A stretch of DNA of 64,000 bases from Acanthosepion pharaonis (GCA_903632075.3 CAHIKZ030005497.1:457501-521500), one strand, 5' to 3'. Positions 48,863-60,079 are shown, counted from the first letter of the stretch. The notes: a model not told the origin generated them from the sequence alone. Numbers and translations are program-made.

Positions 48863-49389
48863 AAAATAGTCAATCAGAGAATAAATCGATAAAGTTAATG
48901 TAATTAATGGTGAATTCCTTCGCTAACAGATTAAGAAGGCAGTAACTTACTGATCACTCGCTGAACGACGCGATCTTTGTTTTTATTAATTTTACAATGG
49001 ATTAGATGTTCGGTACATATTATCCGAAAGTACTTTCGGTGAGAAATTCACCATCTTCAGGCATAGATGCTATTTTTTTAATCCATTGGTTAATCCAGAT
49101 AGTTAAGATAGTTACTACTCACTGGAAGATATAATCCACATATCTTTCGACAAAAAAGAAAACAATCATAGTTGTAATACTGTTATATCGAGCTAAATCA
49201 ATGGAGAAATAGAGTTGATAAGGTCCTGGTTCCCTCTCTCGCTGACCCGTTAATTACGAGGGTGGCCTGAACAGTTCATAAGCTGATGCCAACGATGTTA
49301 AATCTTGCATGCATTAATTTCAACTCTTCTTATTTATAATTATATTGTTTCTGTTTTAACTAATATCTGACTACTCCACCTGTTGTCCC
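48860..49389. other. No gene; PLE-like palindromic motif near 49025
   Basis: The reverse strand near 49025-49060 reads CCTGAAGATGGTGAATTTC, TCACC, then GAAAGTACTTTCGG. This is a CTGAAGA / stem / GAAA layout like the PLE tails, but it lacks a pairing stem I. Otherwise nothing recognised. Confidence 0.35.
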
Positions 49390-50090
49390 GAAAAGTCATC
49401 AAGAGCAGATATGACGTCATCGTCACTGCAATACTCGTTCTCAGTCAAGTATTCTTTTCATGCTGAATTATATAGTCACTTCAGGAGAATAGGGACGTTG
49501 ATCAGCCATTTCAAGGAAAGAGGCACACGCAGCAGCCATTGATACAAAGGACTTTTGTACTGGAGCTTTGTTCTGATGAAACAAGTCCCTTTTCATCAGT
49601 TTACGTGGTTGTTTGTTCTTTCGTAACTCCCTCAGCAAGTTGGCATAGTACACTTCATTGACACTGTGGCTCCTTTGTATATATCAATAAATACAATGTC
49701 TTTTGCATCCAAATCATCTGAGATCATAGGAAATATTCAAGGAAACAAGATGGATATGCCTCAAACGATGTCATATTTTCCCGGGATGTGATCAGGCTCG
49801 TGCGCTTTTGATCAGATGTCAGAAGACATGGTACCCACGGAGCAGAAATCTTGGTAATGACAAGTTCACTGTGCATAATATACTCAATTTTCTTACGAGA
49901 TATGTTAATAGCATTGGCTATTTGATTTATAGTCTATCGCCTGTCATCCATCAACATGTAGGGAACACGATCAATGTTTTCCTCGGTGGTCGCAGTTGTA
50001 CGAAGTTCAGATTTTTGAGTCTTCAAGACACTCTCTTTCCACAAATGCCCACTTTTGCAGTAGTGATAAAGATGGAGTATCATTCCCTAA
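49390..50090 (-). pseudogene. Mariner transposase relic, catalytic D to N
   Basis: On the minus strand: TTATTEENIDRVPYMLMDDR (DNA-binding region), INQIANAINISRKKIEYIMH (helix-turn-helix) and APWVPCLLTSDQKRTSLIT. After an apparent deletion removing the first catalytic Asp, there follow FIDIYKGA, VYYANLLRELRKNKQPRKL, FHQNKAPVQKSF (family FHQDNAPAHKS, so the second Asp is Asn here) and PYSPEVTI (family PYSPDLAPSD). Three disabling changes make this copy inactive. The last 61 codons (49468-49653) remain open. Confidence 0.75.
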
Positions 50091-51113
50091 TGTGACACGG
50101 ATGAGTGACATTGAAGGCTAAAACTTTTTCTGTATGTATATGATAACACCACGGTGCCAAATTTCGCCCGTTTTTAAAATAAGTCTGTACTAGTCAACTT
50201 TGAATTCTTCGAGCAGTAAGATGTCCGTTTACTTGGAAAGACACAGTTCAGTTATTAATAAGAAGAGTTAAAATTAAAGGATGGTATACTTAACAGGTCT
50301 GGCATCAGTCCTTAATTGTCAGCCTATTAACTTTTCAACCCACCCTCGGAGACTGGAATGAAATGATCTTGCGTAAGACTTGATTAACATATAAATAAAA
50401 AATCACACATGCAAATGAGGTTATTGTTTTATGTATAATAGAAATATAGAAGGTGACAATCTTGTGTTCTCCTCAGTAAATCAAATGGAACAACACGACT
50501 TTGTGTGTAGAATAATTGATACGCTTTACAATGGGACTAAATGATAACATCTCCATTTTTACTATCATAACGTTTCTGACGTTGTGCGATGGCGTCTTCT
50601 TCAGGAGTCTGTCGGATCGGGAAACATTTAGAGAATTATTTTGAACTGAATCCGACAGGAATCTAAAAGAAGCTGAAGGGCTCCAATGCTCAAAATAAAA
50701 ACAAAGGTAGTGATTTTAGTTCGGCTGTAAATAATGTTAACGCCTCATACTAGATATTCAGACAAATTCAAACGTAGAATTCTAGTTCTAGCCCCCTAGA
50801 CGGGCGCATACACAAGCACATCAACACTGTAGAGTGACCGCCACTTTCATATATATGGGGGGTGGAGAGGAATTGGAAAAAAGATTTCGCATAACGCGTT
50901 TCATCCTTTAGGACTTCATCAGACTAGGTTTGTTCACGGTAACGACACTGACCGAAAATTTGACATAAAAAATACTACTCTAATTAAAAGTAAAAAATAA
51001 TTCACTAAGTCGAAAATGTTTAGGAAGGGCTTTAATTGCTAGATCAACCACAGTTAATTTGCGTCTAGGTTCTTCCAACGTTCCACTATATTTCATGGAT
51101 CTTCTGTTATCCC
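50091..51113. other. No gene; two PLE-like motifs
   Basis: The reverse strand at 50573-50604 has CTGAAGA, an A-GACG/CGTC-A stem and GAAACGTT, the PLE-tail layout. The reverse strand near 50905-50940 has CTGATGAAGTCC, GGATGAAACGCGTT. Neither has a good stem I. No coding sequence recognised. Confidence 0.4.
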
Positions 51114-51227
51114 AATATGGGATATTTAATAATAAAGATGGTGGAAAAATAAATATGGGATATTTAATAATAAAGATGGTGGAAAAATAAATATGGGATA
51201 TTTAATAATAAAGATGGTGGAAAAATA
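51114..51227. repeat. 38-bp tandem repeat, three copies
   Basis: Units start at 51114, 51152 and 51190 with AATATGGGATATTTAATAAT. The copies look identical, which suggests recent expansion. Confidence 0.95.
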
Positions 51228-51769
51228 AAGTATAAGAATCTCAATGAAATTAGCTAGATTATTAAAAAAAAAGCACATAAAAATTCTAAATTTAAAATTC
51301 CCAGTCTTTCTTGTACGTGTAGTCGCATCAACGTAATCAAACCTAGTCCGAGGAAGTACTAATAAAAAACAAAAAAAAAAAAAAACAAAAAACAACAGAT
51401 TTTGTTATTTTACAATTAACTGTAACAATTCTATAACAATAAACATTAAGTTAACGCAGCGACATTCTTTGATTTTTGCCGAATTTAAGTCAGGCTAAAT
51501 TTAATTTACCCCTTTTCAAAAGATACACTCCGTTAAGAAGCTTATAGTGTACGGAATAAAATATTCGAAATGGGCATTTGAAAACAATAAGTTAAGATAA
51601 AAAAGCGTTCATTGAAAAACAGGGCACACAATCGTAAGAGATTTTTAAAAGATTATTTATAAAATTAAAGCAAGAAATACATTTCCAGTTAAGTACATCT
51701 CCAGCTTCGATAGGGCTCAGATATACACAGCCTGACTAGCCATGTTAACTTTATTTTATTCTTGTTTTA
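51228..51769. other. No recognised feature
   Basis: AT-rich; no coding or known element. Confidence 0.45.
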
Positions 51770-52050
51770 CTCGCTTTCTGTCTTTCTCTTTCTGTTTCTT
51801 TCTTCTTTATTATAAACAATATCAACGAGAATGTATTTCGGACAATATTTTGAGGTAGAGCGTTAAAACAATTCATTTTAGATCCAGTTGAAGTCAAGAA
51901 TGAAAAGGACGTACTATGATAAATTTTTGTTGCTTTGAAATCGATATGCTTGAAAGTTGACTCAAAGTGGACATTGAAGTCAACACGCAGAGGCGACACT
52001 GTTTCATGATAAACACAATCGTCAGACCTGGCGATTGCTTTTAGCATGAA
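51770..52050 (-). pseudogene. Possible LINE C-terminal remnant
   Basis: The minus-strand frame includes FKHIDFKATKIYHSTSFSF, then LTSTGSKMNCFNALPQNIV. The WNxLPxxIV-type ending after a basic stretch is typical of the C-terminus of CR1/L2/jockey-group LINEs (here CFNALPQNIV). Only the tail is visible, so the family is uncertain. Confidence 0.4.
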
Positions 52051-52154
52051 ACAAAACGTCGCCTTTGGGTGCTAACTTTAATTTTTCAATTTTATATTTA
52101 CATACGTTCTATCCTTGCTATTTTGATATTTAACACGTGAATACAATATAGCTT

Positions 52155-52156
<2 letters not shown>

Positions 52157-52217
<61 letters not shown>

Positions 52218-52310
52218 TCATTATCATCATCATGGCTTGACTTCGCAAAACGAAGATGAAGATTTACTTGTACACGCCGATTGCGGGCAGGTTTTTGACA
52301 GATAAACGAC

Positions 52311-52371
<61 letters not shown>

Positions 52372-52481
52372 GCATAACTTAGCTTATAATATATAATATA
52401 TGCATAACTTAGCTTATATATATATAATATATAATATATATTATATATATATATATAAAACTTATATTATAAGTTATGCAA

Positions 52482-52560
<79 letters not shown>
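52157..52560. repeat. Compound microsatellite and local repeats
   Basis: TA 52157-52215, CA 52315-52360, then a region where TGCATAACTTAGCTTAT occurs twice directly (near 52370 and 52400). A related sequence occurs inverted (ACTTATATTATAAGTTATGC near 52460), followed by CA, TA and TG tracts. Confidence 0.85.
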
Positions 52561-52562
<2 letters not shown>

Positions 52563-53090
52563 GTGGCGGGAGAAAGAAAGGAAAGCGCAACGAGAATTTG
52601 TCTCCAGTTCTTGTCGTTGAATTTAGGTTTAGCAAACCTTTGTATGTTATTTAAAGCCGTGTTACCCGTTATTCTCAAACAATCTCTCATCAAGTTACTG
52701 ACCTGGGTCGACAGTTTTTTTTTTATCTCGGTGATTGAACGAGAACCTGTGATTTCAGCGTCATTTGAACATAGGTTGTATTCGTTTAATAATAAAGCTA
52801 TTATTTAGAAGTATCATATTTTCTGGCAGTTCCTTTTCGTTTGTTTGAAAGATTCAATACTGTTTTCCGAGCAGTCTGTAATTTCGTGAACTGAAAATCC
52901 GCAATATTCATACGTTATAATTTTCTCCCCAAACAGTTTTGTTTTTCTTGTATATTTCCTGTAGAAGGCACATGATACTCATTGTGTAAATGCCTCTCTA
53001 AAGGTGTGCGAACAGGTCTTATGAAGGAAACACGTACATAAATGCATGGAAACGGGCAAGAATTGGCGAGACCGAAATATAAATTTGAAC
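52561..53090. other. No recognised feature
   Basis: No gene or repeat recognised. Confidence 0.45.
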
Positions 53091-53599
53091 ATTTCTACGT
53101 GTACATTATTTACATTATTCGGACTACTGTCCTCATTTTTGTCGCCATATTTATCACAGCGTTTCAGGTGGTTGGATTTTGGAACTGAACCCTTTATTTC
53201 GCTCACTGGGGTAGACTGTTCTATTTCCACGTGCCATGTGAGCTCATACACAGATGTCTTCAAGGACTTATGGCACAGTGGATAAAGGCGTTAGCTAGAT
53301 CCAGTGACAGGACCCCAAGAGTGAGTTTAATACCCGGTTAAGGCAGTGGAGAACGTTCAGAGGGAAATTAACAGGAGATAACTGATAACTGACATCAATT
53401 AAACATGATACGTGGAACTAGAACAGTCTACCCCTGGGAGTGAAATAAAGGGTTCAGTTCGAAATTCCAACCACCTGAAGAAGGCCGGGGCGTACACCGG
53501 CCGAAACGTTGTGATAAATATGGCGACAAAGATGAGGAAAATAGTCCGAATAATGTAAATAATACCTAATCTCAGAAATATAGACAGATTTCTACGTGT
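53091..53599 (+). mobile_element. PLE-tailed SINE with inverted tail and 12-bp TSD
   Basis: The direct repeat ATTTCTACGTGT (53091-53102 and 53588-53599) bounds the insertion. Inside, 53103-53235 is an inverted copy of the SINE tail with a 26-bp deletion over the hammerhead stem. 53236-53587 is a full SINE in plus orientation: A-box-like TGGCACAGTGGATA (about 53271), B-box-like GAGTTTAATACCC, then the PLE-homologous tail (GTGGAACTAGAACAGTCTAC, AATAAAGGGTTCAGTTCGAA, GTGATAAATATGGCGACAAA). The element layout equals that of the PLE at 28.5-29.2 kb. Confidence 0.85.
53472..53513 (+). ncRNA. Hammerhead-like ribozyme core in SINE/PLE tail
   Basis: CTGAAGA (53475-53481), one extra A, then a perfect 6-bp stem GGCCGG (53483-53488) / CCGGCC (53497-53502) with an 8-nt loop. 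GAAA (53503-53506) follows, then CGTT and GTG, able to pair with CAC (53472-53474). The stem differs in sequence from the 6.6 kb copy but stays paired. The extra A departs from the strict consensus. Confidence 0.5.
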
Positions 53600-54535
53600 G
53601 TATCTCTAAAAAAGCGAAAAGAAAAAAAATATTAAATATTTTGAGGCGTAAATTTCATCACAAATAGATTCATAATTTGCAGAAGGGGATTTTTTTTTCA
53701 AACCCATCAATTATTATTTTTGCCAGGTACATTTTATAATAATAATTATTAGCAACTGTGCTAACTGAAATCTAAGAATTTCTCTGACATTACAAGTGTG
53801 TTCTGGAAAGTAATCGATTAGACACACTTCTCGCGATCTTATCGCAATAAACCAAAATCAGAATTTTGTGGAGGAGGGACATTTTGAACAAGAAATTTCC
53901 AACATTCACTCGTGTATTAAAATAAATGAATAAATGCTACATTGTTTCCGCTTGCGGCAAATAACAATTTTATGTGACATTTTTCTTTTTTAAAGAATAC
54001 ATTCTAGGTAGAATAACGTCTTAACGAAGGAATATCGCCATTGTAGTTGAATCTATCTAGTTAAATAAATTTTTTACAATCATTTTCATTCTGTACGATG
54101 TAGAGTCTTACAGAATAAAATGCAAAGTTCATACAGATATGTGGAATTTAACCCTTGATTTGAACTGGTTAAGATTGTAGTGATTGGGAAGCATGGACTT
54201 GGGAGTTGGTTACAGAAATCAACGTTTCGGAAGTGTTTTGTGGAGAATGTTCCTGATCATAATCCTTGATTTGCTATTCGTTCGAAAATTGACCAAAAGT
54301 ATCGCAACATATGAAGAAACCATGGTGCAAGAAGTATTCAATGTCGAATGATACATTAGAACACTCTTCTGAACTGTCATCAAATGTCATATGAAAAATC
54401 AACATGAACAGAACATTATTTCCGAGGCTGTCTTTTGCTGATAAATTAGTGTCAACCATGATCCACATACCAAAATAAAATATAAACAGTAGCAACGAAC
54501 TACTCATAGATTTTGGTGACATTTTTATAGGCATT
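53600..54535. other. No recognised feature
   Basis: AT-rich; the short minus-strand frame at 54274-54540 has no recognisable domain. Confidence 0.4.
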
Positions 54536-54539
54536 TTCA

Positions 54540-54848
54540 CTGTAATTGTTTTGATGAGCTTTCCTCTTTGGTTCGTCGACTTTAAGAATTTAAGTTCAGT
54601 ACTAGATTGGTAGTTATGTCTTATAATTTTACAGTTGAAAGCGAAAGTTATATGCTGATAGCTCCTTCCCCGACACTTCCGGCGTCCTCATCTCCTGTCA
54701 AGTACGGTTTTCAAAAATTAAAATTCAATCTCAATCGTCGTTATCTGTCTTTTTCAATCCTGTTTTTTCTTTTTGACTCTCATATGTGTCTTTCACTCCC
54801 ACCCAGTCACCCTTTGCATCTTAGTAGCTTTTATCCTCTTCCTTGGAG

Positions 54849-54850
<2 letters not shown>
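54540..54850 (+). pseudogene. Jockey-like LINE 3' end with (AAT)n tail
   Basis: The plus strand reads FDELSSLVRRL, EFKFSTRLVVMSYNFTVES, then YGFQKLKFNLNRRYLSFSI, the C-terminal block of the family (KCSDELLSPVHRLHEFKRTT...). The 3' UTR with CATCTTAGTAGCTTTTATCC matches that at 35.95 kb. It ends directly in a long AAT tract, which is probably its 3' tail. Confidence 0.65.
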
Positions 54851-54887
<37 letters not shown>

Positions 54888-54938
54888 TTAAATAATTATT
54901 ATAATAATAATAATAATGCTAATAATAATTTAAATAAT

Positions 54939-54976
<38 letters not shown>
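54851..54976. repeat. (AAT)n microsatellite, imperfect
   Basis: AAT units interrupted by TTTAAATAATTA twice. The poly-Asn open frame across it is an artefact. Confidence 0.95.
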
Positions 54977-54978
<2 letters not shown>

Positions 54979-55557
54979 CAAATGATATTGGCGATAAAAT
55001 CCTCAACAGATTTTACCAGACAAATAAACTATAACTACTTCAAGACGTAATATTTGAAATGAAATCAGTAACTTGAATAAGACTATGGCAGATCTGCAAT
55101 AGTACATCAAAAATCTATGCGACAACGATGCATAAGCAGAAACCGATACTCCCTTGCCATCAGTTCATCCTCGAAACACACGCTACCTTGGGTGAACGAA
55201 ATCAATAATCATAGCTGTTGGTACACCAACCAATTTGGTTGTAATAAAAAAGGGCATCAAGCCTTGCAACTACATCCTTGTGCAAATTAAGTGAAACAAA
55301 ATTAATAATTACGTTAACATTTACATTTTTTCGTATTTTTCCAATGAGACATGACCCATTATACATGTTAGTACTTCGTATGTTCATTCTACGAAGTCTT
55401 TATATTATAATATTAATGCTCTGTAAATTTACATAGAGCACTATTTTGTAAACATAAAAAAATAAAAATATCATTAATCCACGGGATTATATATCTTACT
55501 GTTCTTTCTTTTTTATTTATATATCTATACATACATAGATATATACATATATATACA
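54977..55557. other. No gene; PLE-like terminal hairpin at 55397-55450
   Basis: 55397-55450 holds TATTATAATATTAATGCTCT and then GTAAATTTAC, AGAGCACTATTTTG, the same hairpin end (GCTCT...AGAGCACT) as at 14.42 and 20.11 kb. Otherwise nothing recognised. Confidence 0.45.
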
Positions 55558-56744
55558 CAGACATGACAGAATTGAATAGACACTAAGATAAATTTTATTT
55601 ATTTTTATAACCAAGATAAATTAATTTAGATCTTTTTAATAACCAAGATAAATTAACTTAAAATTGTAGATAACAATACTGGAACATGGCACGAACCAAA
55701 GGAGCATCAGACCTATCCGAATTTCAGCGAGGACGTATCGTGGGCCAACATGAAGGTGGTCTTAGTCAAAGAAAAATATCTGAAAATCTTTCAATACCCC
55801 TTTCTACTGTTAATAGAGTGATCGTACAATTCACTAGAGAGAGCAAGAAGTGCACAAAACCTCACACAGGCTGCCCTGGGCCCTCTGAAAGAACCATGCG
55901 CCTTGTCAAAAGAAATGCTGAACAGGATCCACGTTGCAAGGCCTCTGACATAGCAACACAAGTTGATGCCAGTCACAGAACAGCTGTCAGGTATCTTCAC
56001 AAGCTGGGCTACTATGGCAGAGCTGCGAGAAGGAAACCACTTCTCTGCCCAGCCAATATCAAACGCAGAAATGATTGGGCTCATGAGATGGTGGAGAGAC
56101 CTGTGACCTTTTGGACCACTGTCATTTTCTCTGATGAGTCAAGATTGGCATTATTTTCCGACAGTGGAAGAGTATGGGTATGGAGACTCTGTAGTCAAGA
56201 GTTTGATTTAAAAAGACTGCAGCTAACTTTCAGTAATGGTATGGCGTGCAATTTGGAGTGACGGTCGCTCAGAGCTTGTAGAGTGTGAATATGTTTCTAT
56301 ATTAAAGAAAGGGCTCCTTCCAATATTCTCAAGTAGTAGAATGAGTAAAGTTGACTCCCTATTTATGGAAGATGGAGCTCCGTGTCACTGCTCAAGCAAC
56401 GCAACATTGGTTGAGACAAAATGGAATCAGTAAACTTCCATGGCCAAGTCAGTCCCAGGATATTAACCCTATTGAACACTTTTAGGGCATATTAGATCGA
56501 AAACTTCGCAAAAAGAACAGGAAGCCATCTTCTAAACCCGAACTTTTAGGATTATTTCGTCAAACATGGCAAGAAATCCCTCAAGATGTTATTCGTGAAC
56601 TCATCGCTAGCATGCCTAGAAGGGTTCTTGCATTAAAAAAAAGCAAAAGGGATGTCAACCAAGTATCAGTTATTAATTCTATGAGCATTTATAATTACTT
56701 CATTTGTATAAATTACTTGTTTACTAAAATTCAATTCTGTCATG

Positions 56745-56748
<4 letters not shown>
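55558..56748 (+). mobile_element. Tc1-type DNA transposon, 1.19 kb
   Basis: Terminal inverted repeats CAGACATGACAGAATTGAAT at 55558-55577 and its exact reverse complement at 56729-56748. Both are flanked by TA, the Tc1/mariner target; the 3' side abuts a long (TA)n tract. One transposase gene fills the inside. Inside the left end, ACCAAGATAAATTAA occurs twice in tandem (near 55612 and 55643), possibly binding-site-like subterminal repeats. Identical visible terminal repeats suggest moderate age despite coding lesions. Confidence 0.9.
55686..56660 (+). pseudogene. Tc1 DD34E transposase, inactivated
   Basis: Starts [20 protein letters not shown]. An N-terminal paired-type helix-turn-helix ([19 protein letters not shown], then a second one with [20 protein letters not shown]) is followed by FSDESR with the first catalytic Asp at 56133. 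Near 56230 a frameshift moves to [18 protein letters not shown] and then MEDGAPCH (second Asp, 56371). Near 56385 another shift leads to HWLRQNGISKLPWPSQSQDI then NPIEH (Glu, 56474), giving 34 residues between the second Asp and Glu. A TAG at 56483 stands where the family has Trp. Two shifts plus a stop disable it. Confidence 0.9.

Positions 56749-56810
<62 letters not shown>
56749..56810. repeat. (TA)n microsatellite
   Basis: TA tract abutting the Tc1 right end. Confidence 0.95.
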
Positions 56811-56813
<3 letters not shown>

Positions 56814-58105
56814 TGTGTGTGTATTTTGTGGGTGTGGGTATCTGTAAAATAGGATATAATTCCCGGACAAAGTTTTTAAGAAATTTGACAAATGGAAAAC
56901 GTTCAATATAAAATAGATTTGATTACGTGTTTCACCATTGTAGGTTACATCAGATCGAAAAAGGAAAGAAAGAAATGTGTGTATGTGCATTTGTGTGTAT
57001 GCTTAAATGACAACTCACACTTCTTTTTCCCTAAGCTGACATTTCTCGTGTTTAAGGAATAAACAAAATGAATTACTTTAGATAAACGGTAATATTTATT
57101 CTATATATTTTCTTTATAATCTTTATATCATGTCAAAAGTTCTTAATATAGTTTCCCAGCTTTCTGAATCAAATTAAAGGTAAATACTCATCTCATTTGC
57201 AAAATGGCTCGAAAGCTAGGAATTCAAATAGCCTTTTCTGAAATTAATCCAAGGCAAATCGTCATCCAATTCTTCAGAATGGGTTGAAAGTAAAATATTT
57301 ATATGCTCTTAGGTCAAACCATCTGTTTGCCATGTCAACAATATGTGTTTTAAATAGGAAATGTTTAGTGTTTTAAAATGTAAAATTTATCGTACAAATT
57401 TAAATGGCGTACAAATTTCAGCATTTTGTGTATTCAGAGTCAGTGATAAAATAAGTAAATATATATTTTTAAATATTCTATATTGGTAATGTGACATTAA
57501 TGAACTCACGATTTAGAAATTGCAGTTTAAAAAATTAGACATTTCAGATTTGGGGATTTATTTCAATGGAAACATACGTTAAAGTAGGTTTTCTACTTGA
57601 ACTAGTTGTTAATTCAAGCACAATGGAAGCTAAGCTTTAAGACTCGAATAAATTTTCTTCTCTGCACCATTATTTTTTATTTTATATGTCCATAAAAATG
57701 ATCATATTTTGCTTCAGAGAATTGTCTAGTGGTAACTCTCATTAATTGGATTTTTCCTGTTGATGCCTGCCATTATTATAGGTAGAATATTCTACCAGTT
57801 TTAATTAAAATGTATTTTTTGGTAGTCATATAAAACTGAAAATTAATAATTTCGTAATTGCGAAGCAATAATAATCTAAACTGACTGACTGATTACTGTG
57901 AGAACAGCAGCAACAGGACAGTCTACTACTAATACTACTACTACTACTACGACTATTATTACTACTATTAATAATAATAACACTATTAAAATAAAAAAAA
58001 AATGTTTATAAATTCGGAATTCAGTGGCATAATGAGGTTTAGCTAGATTGGCACAGTAATTTTTCAAGGGAGATATTAAGTCATATGAGTAATTTTAACT
58101 ACTGT

Positions 58106-58110
<5 letters not shown>
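56811..58110. other. No recognised gene; (ACT/ATT)n at 57917-57981
   Basis: AT-rich with no coding resemblance. A degenerate trinucleotide tract (ACTACT, then ATTATT) lies at 57917-57981. Confidence 0.45.

Positions 58111-58171
<61 letters not shown>
58111..58171. repeat. (TA)n microsatellite
   Basis: TA tract flanking a PLE palindrome on its left. Confidence 0.95.
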
Positions 58172-58176
<5 letters not shown>

Positions 58177-58353
58177 GAAAACAAACAATATTAACGGGCC
58201 TTTTGATTATGTTTTATTTCCCCAGGAAAGTATTTTTCCTGGGGAAATAAAATATAATCAATTGACCCTTAATGTTGTCTGTTTTCTGATTAAATTAATA
58301 TTTGCTTTGGTTTGACATTGAGCTCTCTGATTTATATCCTTGGGATTATTGGG

Positions 58354-58356
<3 letters not shown>
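58172..58356 (+). mobile_element. PLE-type palindrome between (TA)n tracts
   Basis: The left arm 58172-58229 and right arm 58235-58291 are reverse complements with a few mismatches (centre CCCCAGGAAA / TTTCCTGGGG, 5-bp spacer). The right arm continues into GACATTGAGCTCTCTGATTT and ATCCTTGGGATTATTGGG and then (TA)n. The same tail occurs at 39957-40045 and 20886-20965. Interpreted as a tail plus inverted tail insertion. Confidence 0.75.

Positions 58357-58420
<64 letters not shown>
58357..58420. repeat. (TA)n microsatellite
   Basis: TA tract between two PLE palindromes. Confidence 0.95.
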
Positions 58421-58425
<5 letters not shown>

Positions 58426-58509
58426 GTGAAAATATACATACATATGAAAAATATATCTAAAAATTCTATACATGTATATTTTCAGAAAAAAATTTACCAA
58501 GAGGAAGGT

Positions 58510-58721
58510 TTCAGGTAGAACTCAATGTCTAGGACAGAGTAACGATATAATAAAAGGTTTAAACACTAATATCCCATGGTCATAATTTATTCCATTGAAT
58601 TAAATATGATTCAAATCATCAGACCTACAAATTCAAAATTTGAATTTGTAGGTCTGATGATTTGATCGTATTTACGATTCCAATGGAATAAATTATGACC
58701 ATGGAATATTAGTGTTTAAGC

Positions 58722-58727
<6 letters not shown>
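58510..58727 (+). mobile_element. Near-spacerless PLE-type palindrome
   Basis: Arms of about 86 bp (58552-58637 and 58639-58727) meet at AATTCAAAATTTGAATT with essentially no spacer. A few differences and one indel exist (the GATCGTATTTACGATTCC segment is altered in the left arm). The left flank 58510-58550 (GTAGAACTCAATGTCTAGGA) continues the module also found at 24125-24255. (TA)n follows on the right. Confidence 0.8.

Positions 58728-58767
<40 letters not shown>
58728..58767. repeat. (TA)n microsatellite
   Basis: TA tract right of the palindrome. Confidence 0.95.
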
Positions 58768-59132
<365 letters not shown>

Positions 59133-59137
<5 letters not shown>

Positions 59138-60079
59138 GTATCTTCATTCAAACAAGTTGCGTTGACATGTGTCAAATTATTTTTAGGTGGAGTAGGAAAA
59201 TAAAAGCACTATCGGCATTTCGTTCGCCCTAACAGCATTTGGCATGTGTTCTCTGTCGCTCGTCAGCTTGCTTAATTCTCTTTGCAAGTAATTGTTCAGT
59301 TTCATTCTTATCTGTTCGTGTTCAATTGATTTACTTGCTTATTTATTAATTCAATTTATTTCTCTATTATCGTTTACCATTACTAATTCTTTGAGTTTAG
59401 AATAATGTTCTTTGATGCCGATGCGAATCAGCTTCCCCACCTCTCTTTCATTTCAATCCCTACCTGGCGTTCTTTGCTTAAATATGAATTCCTCCAAATA
59501 ATCATGCTTGCATGAGACAGTTAACTCAACCTCGTATATCGGCCATGTTGTGGCTTAGTCTTCGTTCCTTTCCGCCAAAGTGTATGTTGTCACTTAAACT
59601 AAGTTAAAACTATATATACACTTTTTTCTGTGTGTGTGTATAACAGGAGTAGATAGGTCTACCTTTCACTCGGTCAACACTCCTAAACTAAAACTGGTAT
59701 AGAGATTCATTCCTTGTTTCCTGTTTAGGAAGGGTTTCCCGTTTCTTTTCTTTTTCTCTGCCTCTAGTGCTCTCGTGAATCCCTTGTGATATGTGCAAAC
59801 TGTGGCAACGTCTCTTTATACTGAGGGTGCAGGGTTGAACGTTCCCGATTGGAAGTTAGAAGCTTTTGCATAGCTGCTCTGATCAATAGTTGCATAATAT
59901 CAGGATGCTTGTAGTACCATGTTGCGCATGGAAGGGTGTCCTTGCACGTAACTCCGGTGGGCAATCCCAAGGCTACACTATGTTGCAGGCTGCGCCAGCT
60001 TTTATCTGCCCATAATACATACGGTGACCGTTCAGCGACTATTACTTTAGGCCCTCTCACTTTCATTACCGATATTACC
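59133..60079. other. Unclassified; 100-codon minus-strand frame
   Basis: 59764-60066 is open on the minus strand and reads like protein: VRGPKVIVAERSPYVLWADK, WRSLQHSVALGLPTGV, ATWYYKHPDIMQLLI. Codon use is less AT-biased than its surroundings. It directly precedes, in opposite orientation, the long LINE. I do not recognise a family. It could be a transposon fragment or an unannotated exon. Confidence 0.35.

Noticed and set aside
50905..50940. Canonical hammerhead on the reverse strand (CTGATGA ... GAAAC)
   Set aside because: Stem II pairs poorly and the flanks do not form stem I; kept only as a PLE-like motif.
54843..55034. Poly-Asn open frame
   Set aside because: Translation of an (AAT)n tract at the end of a LINE.
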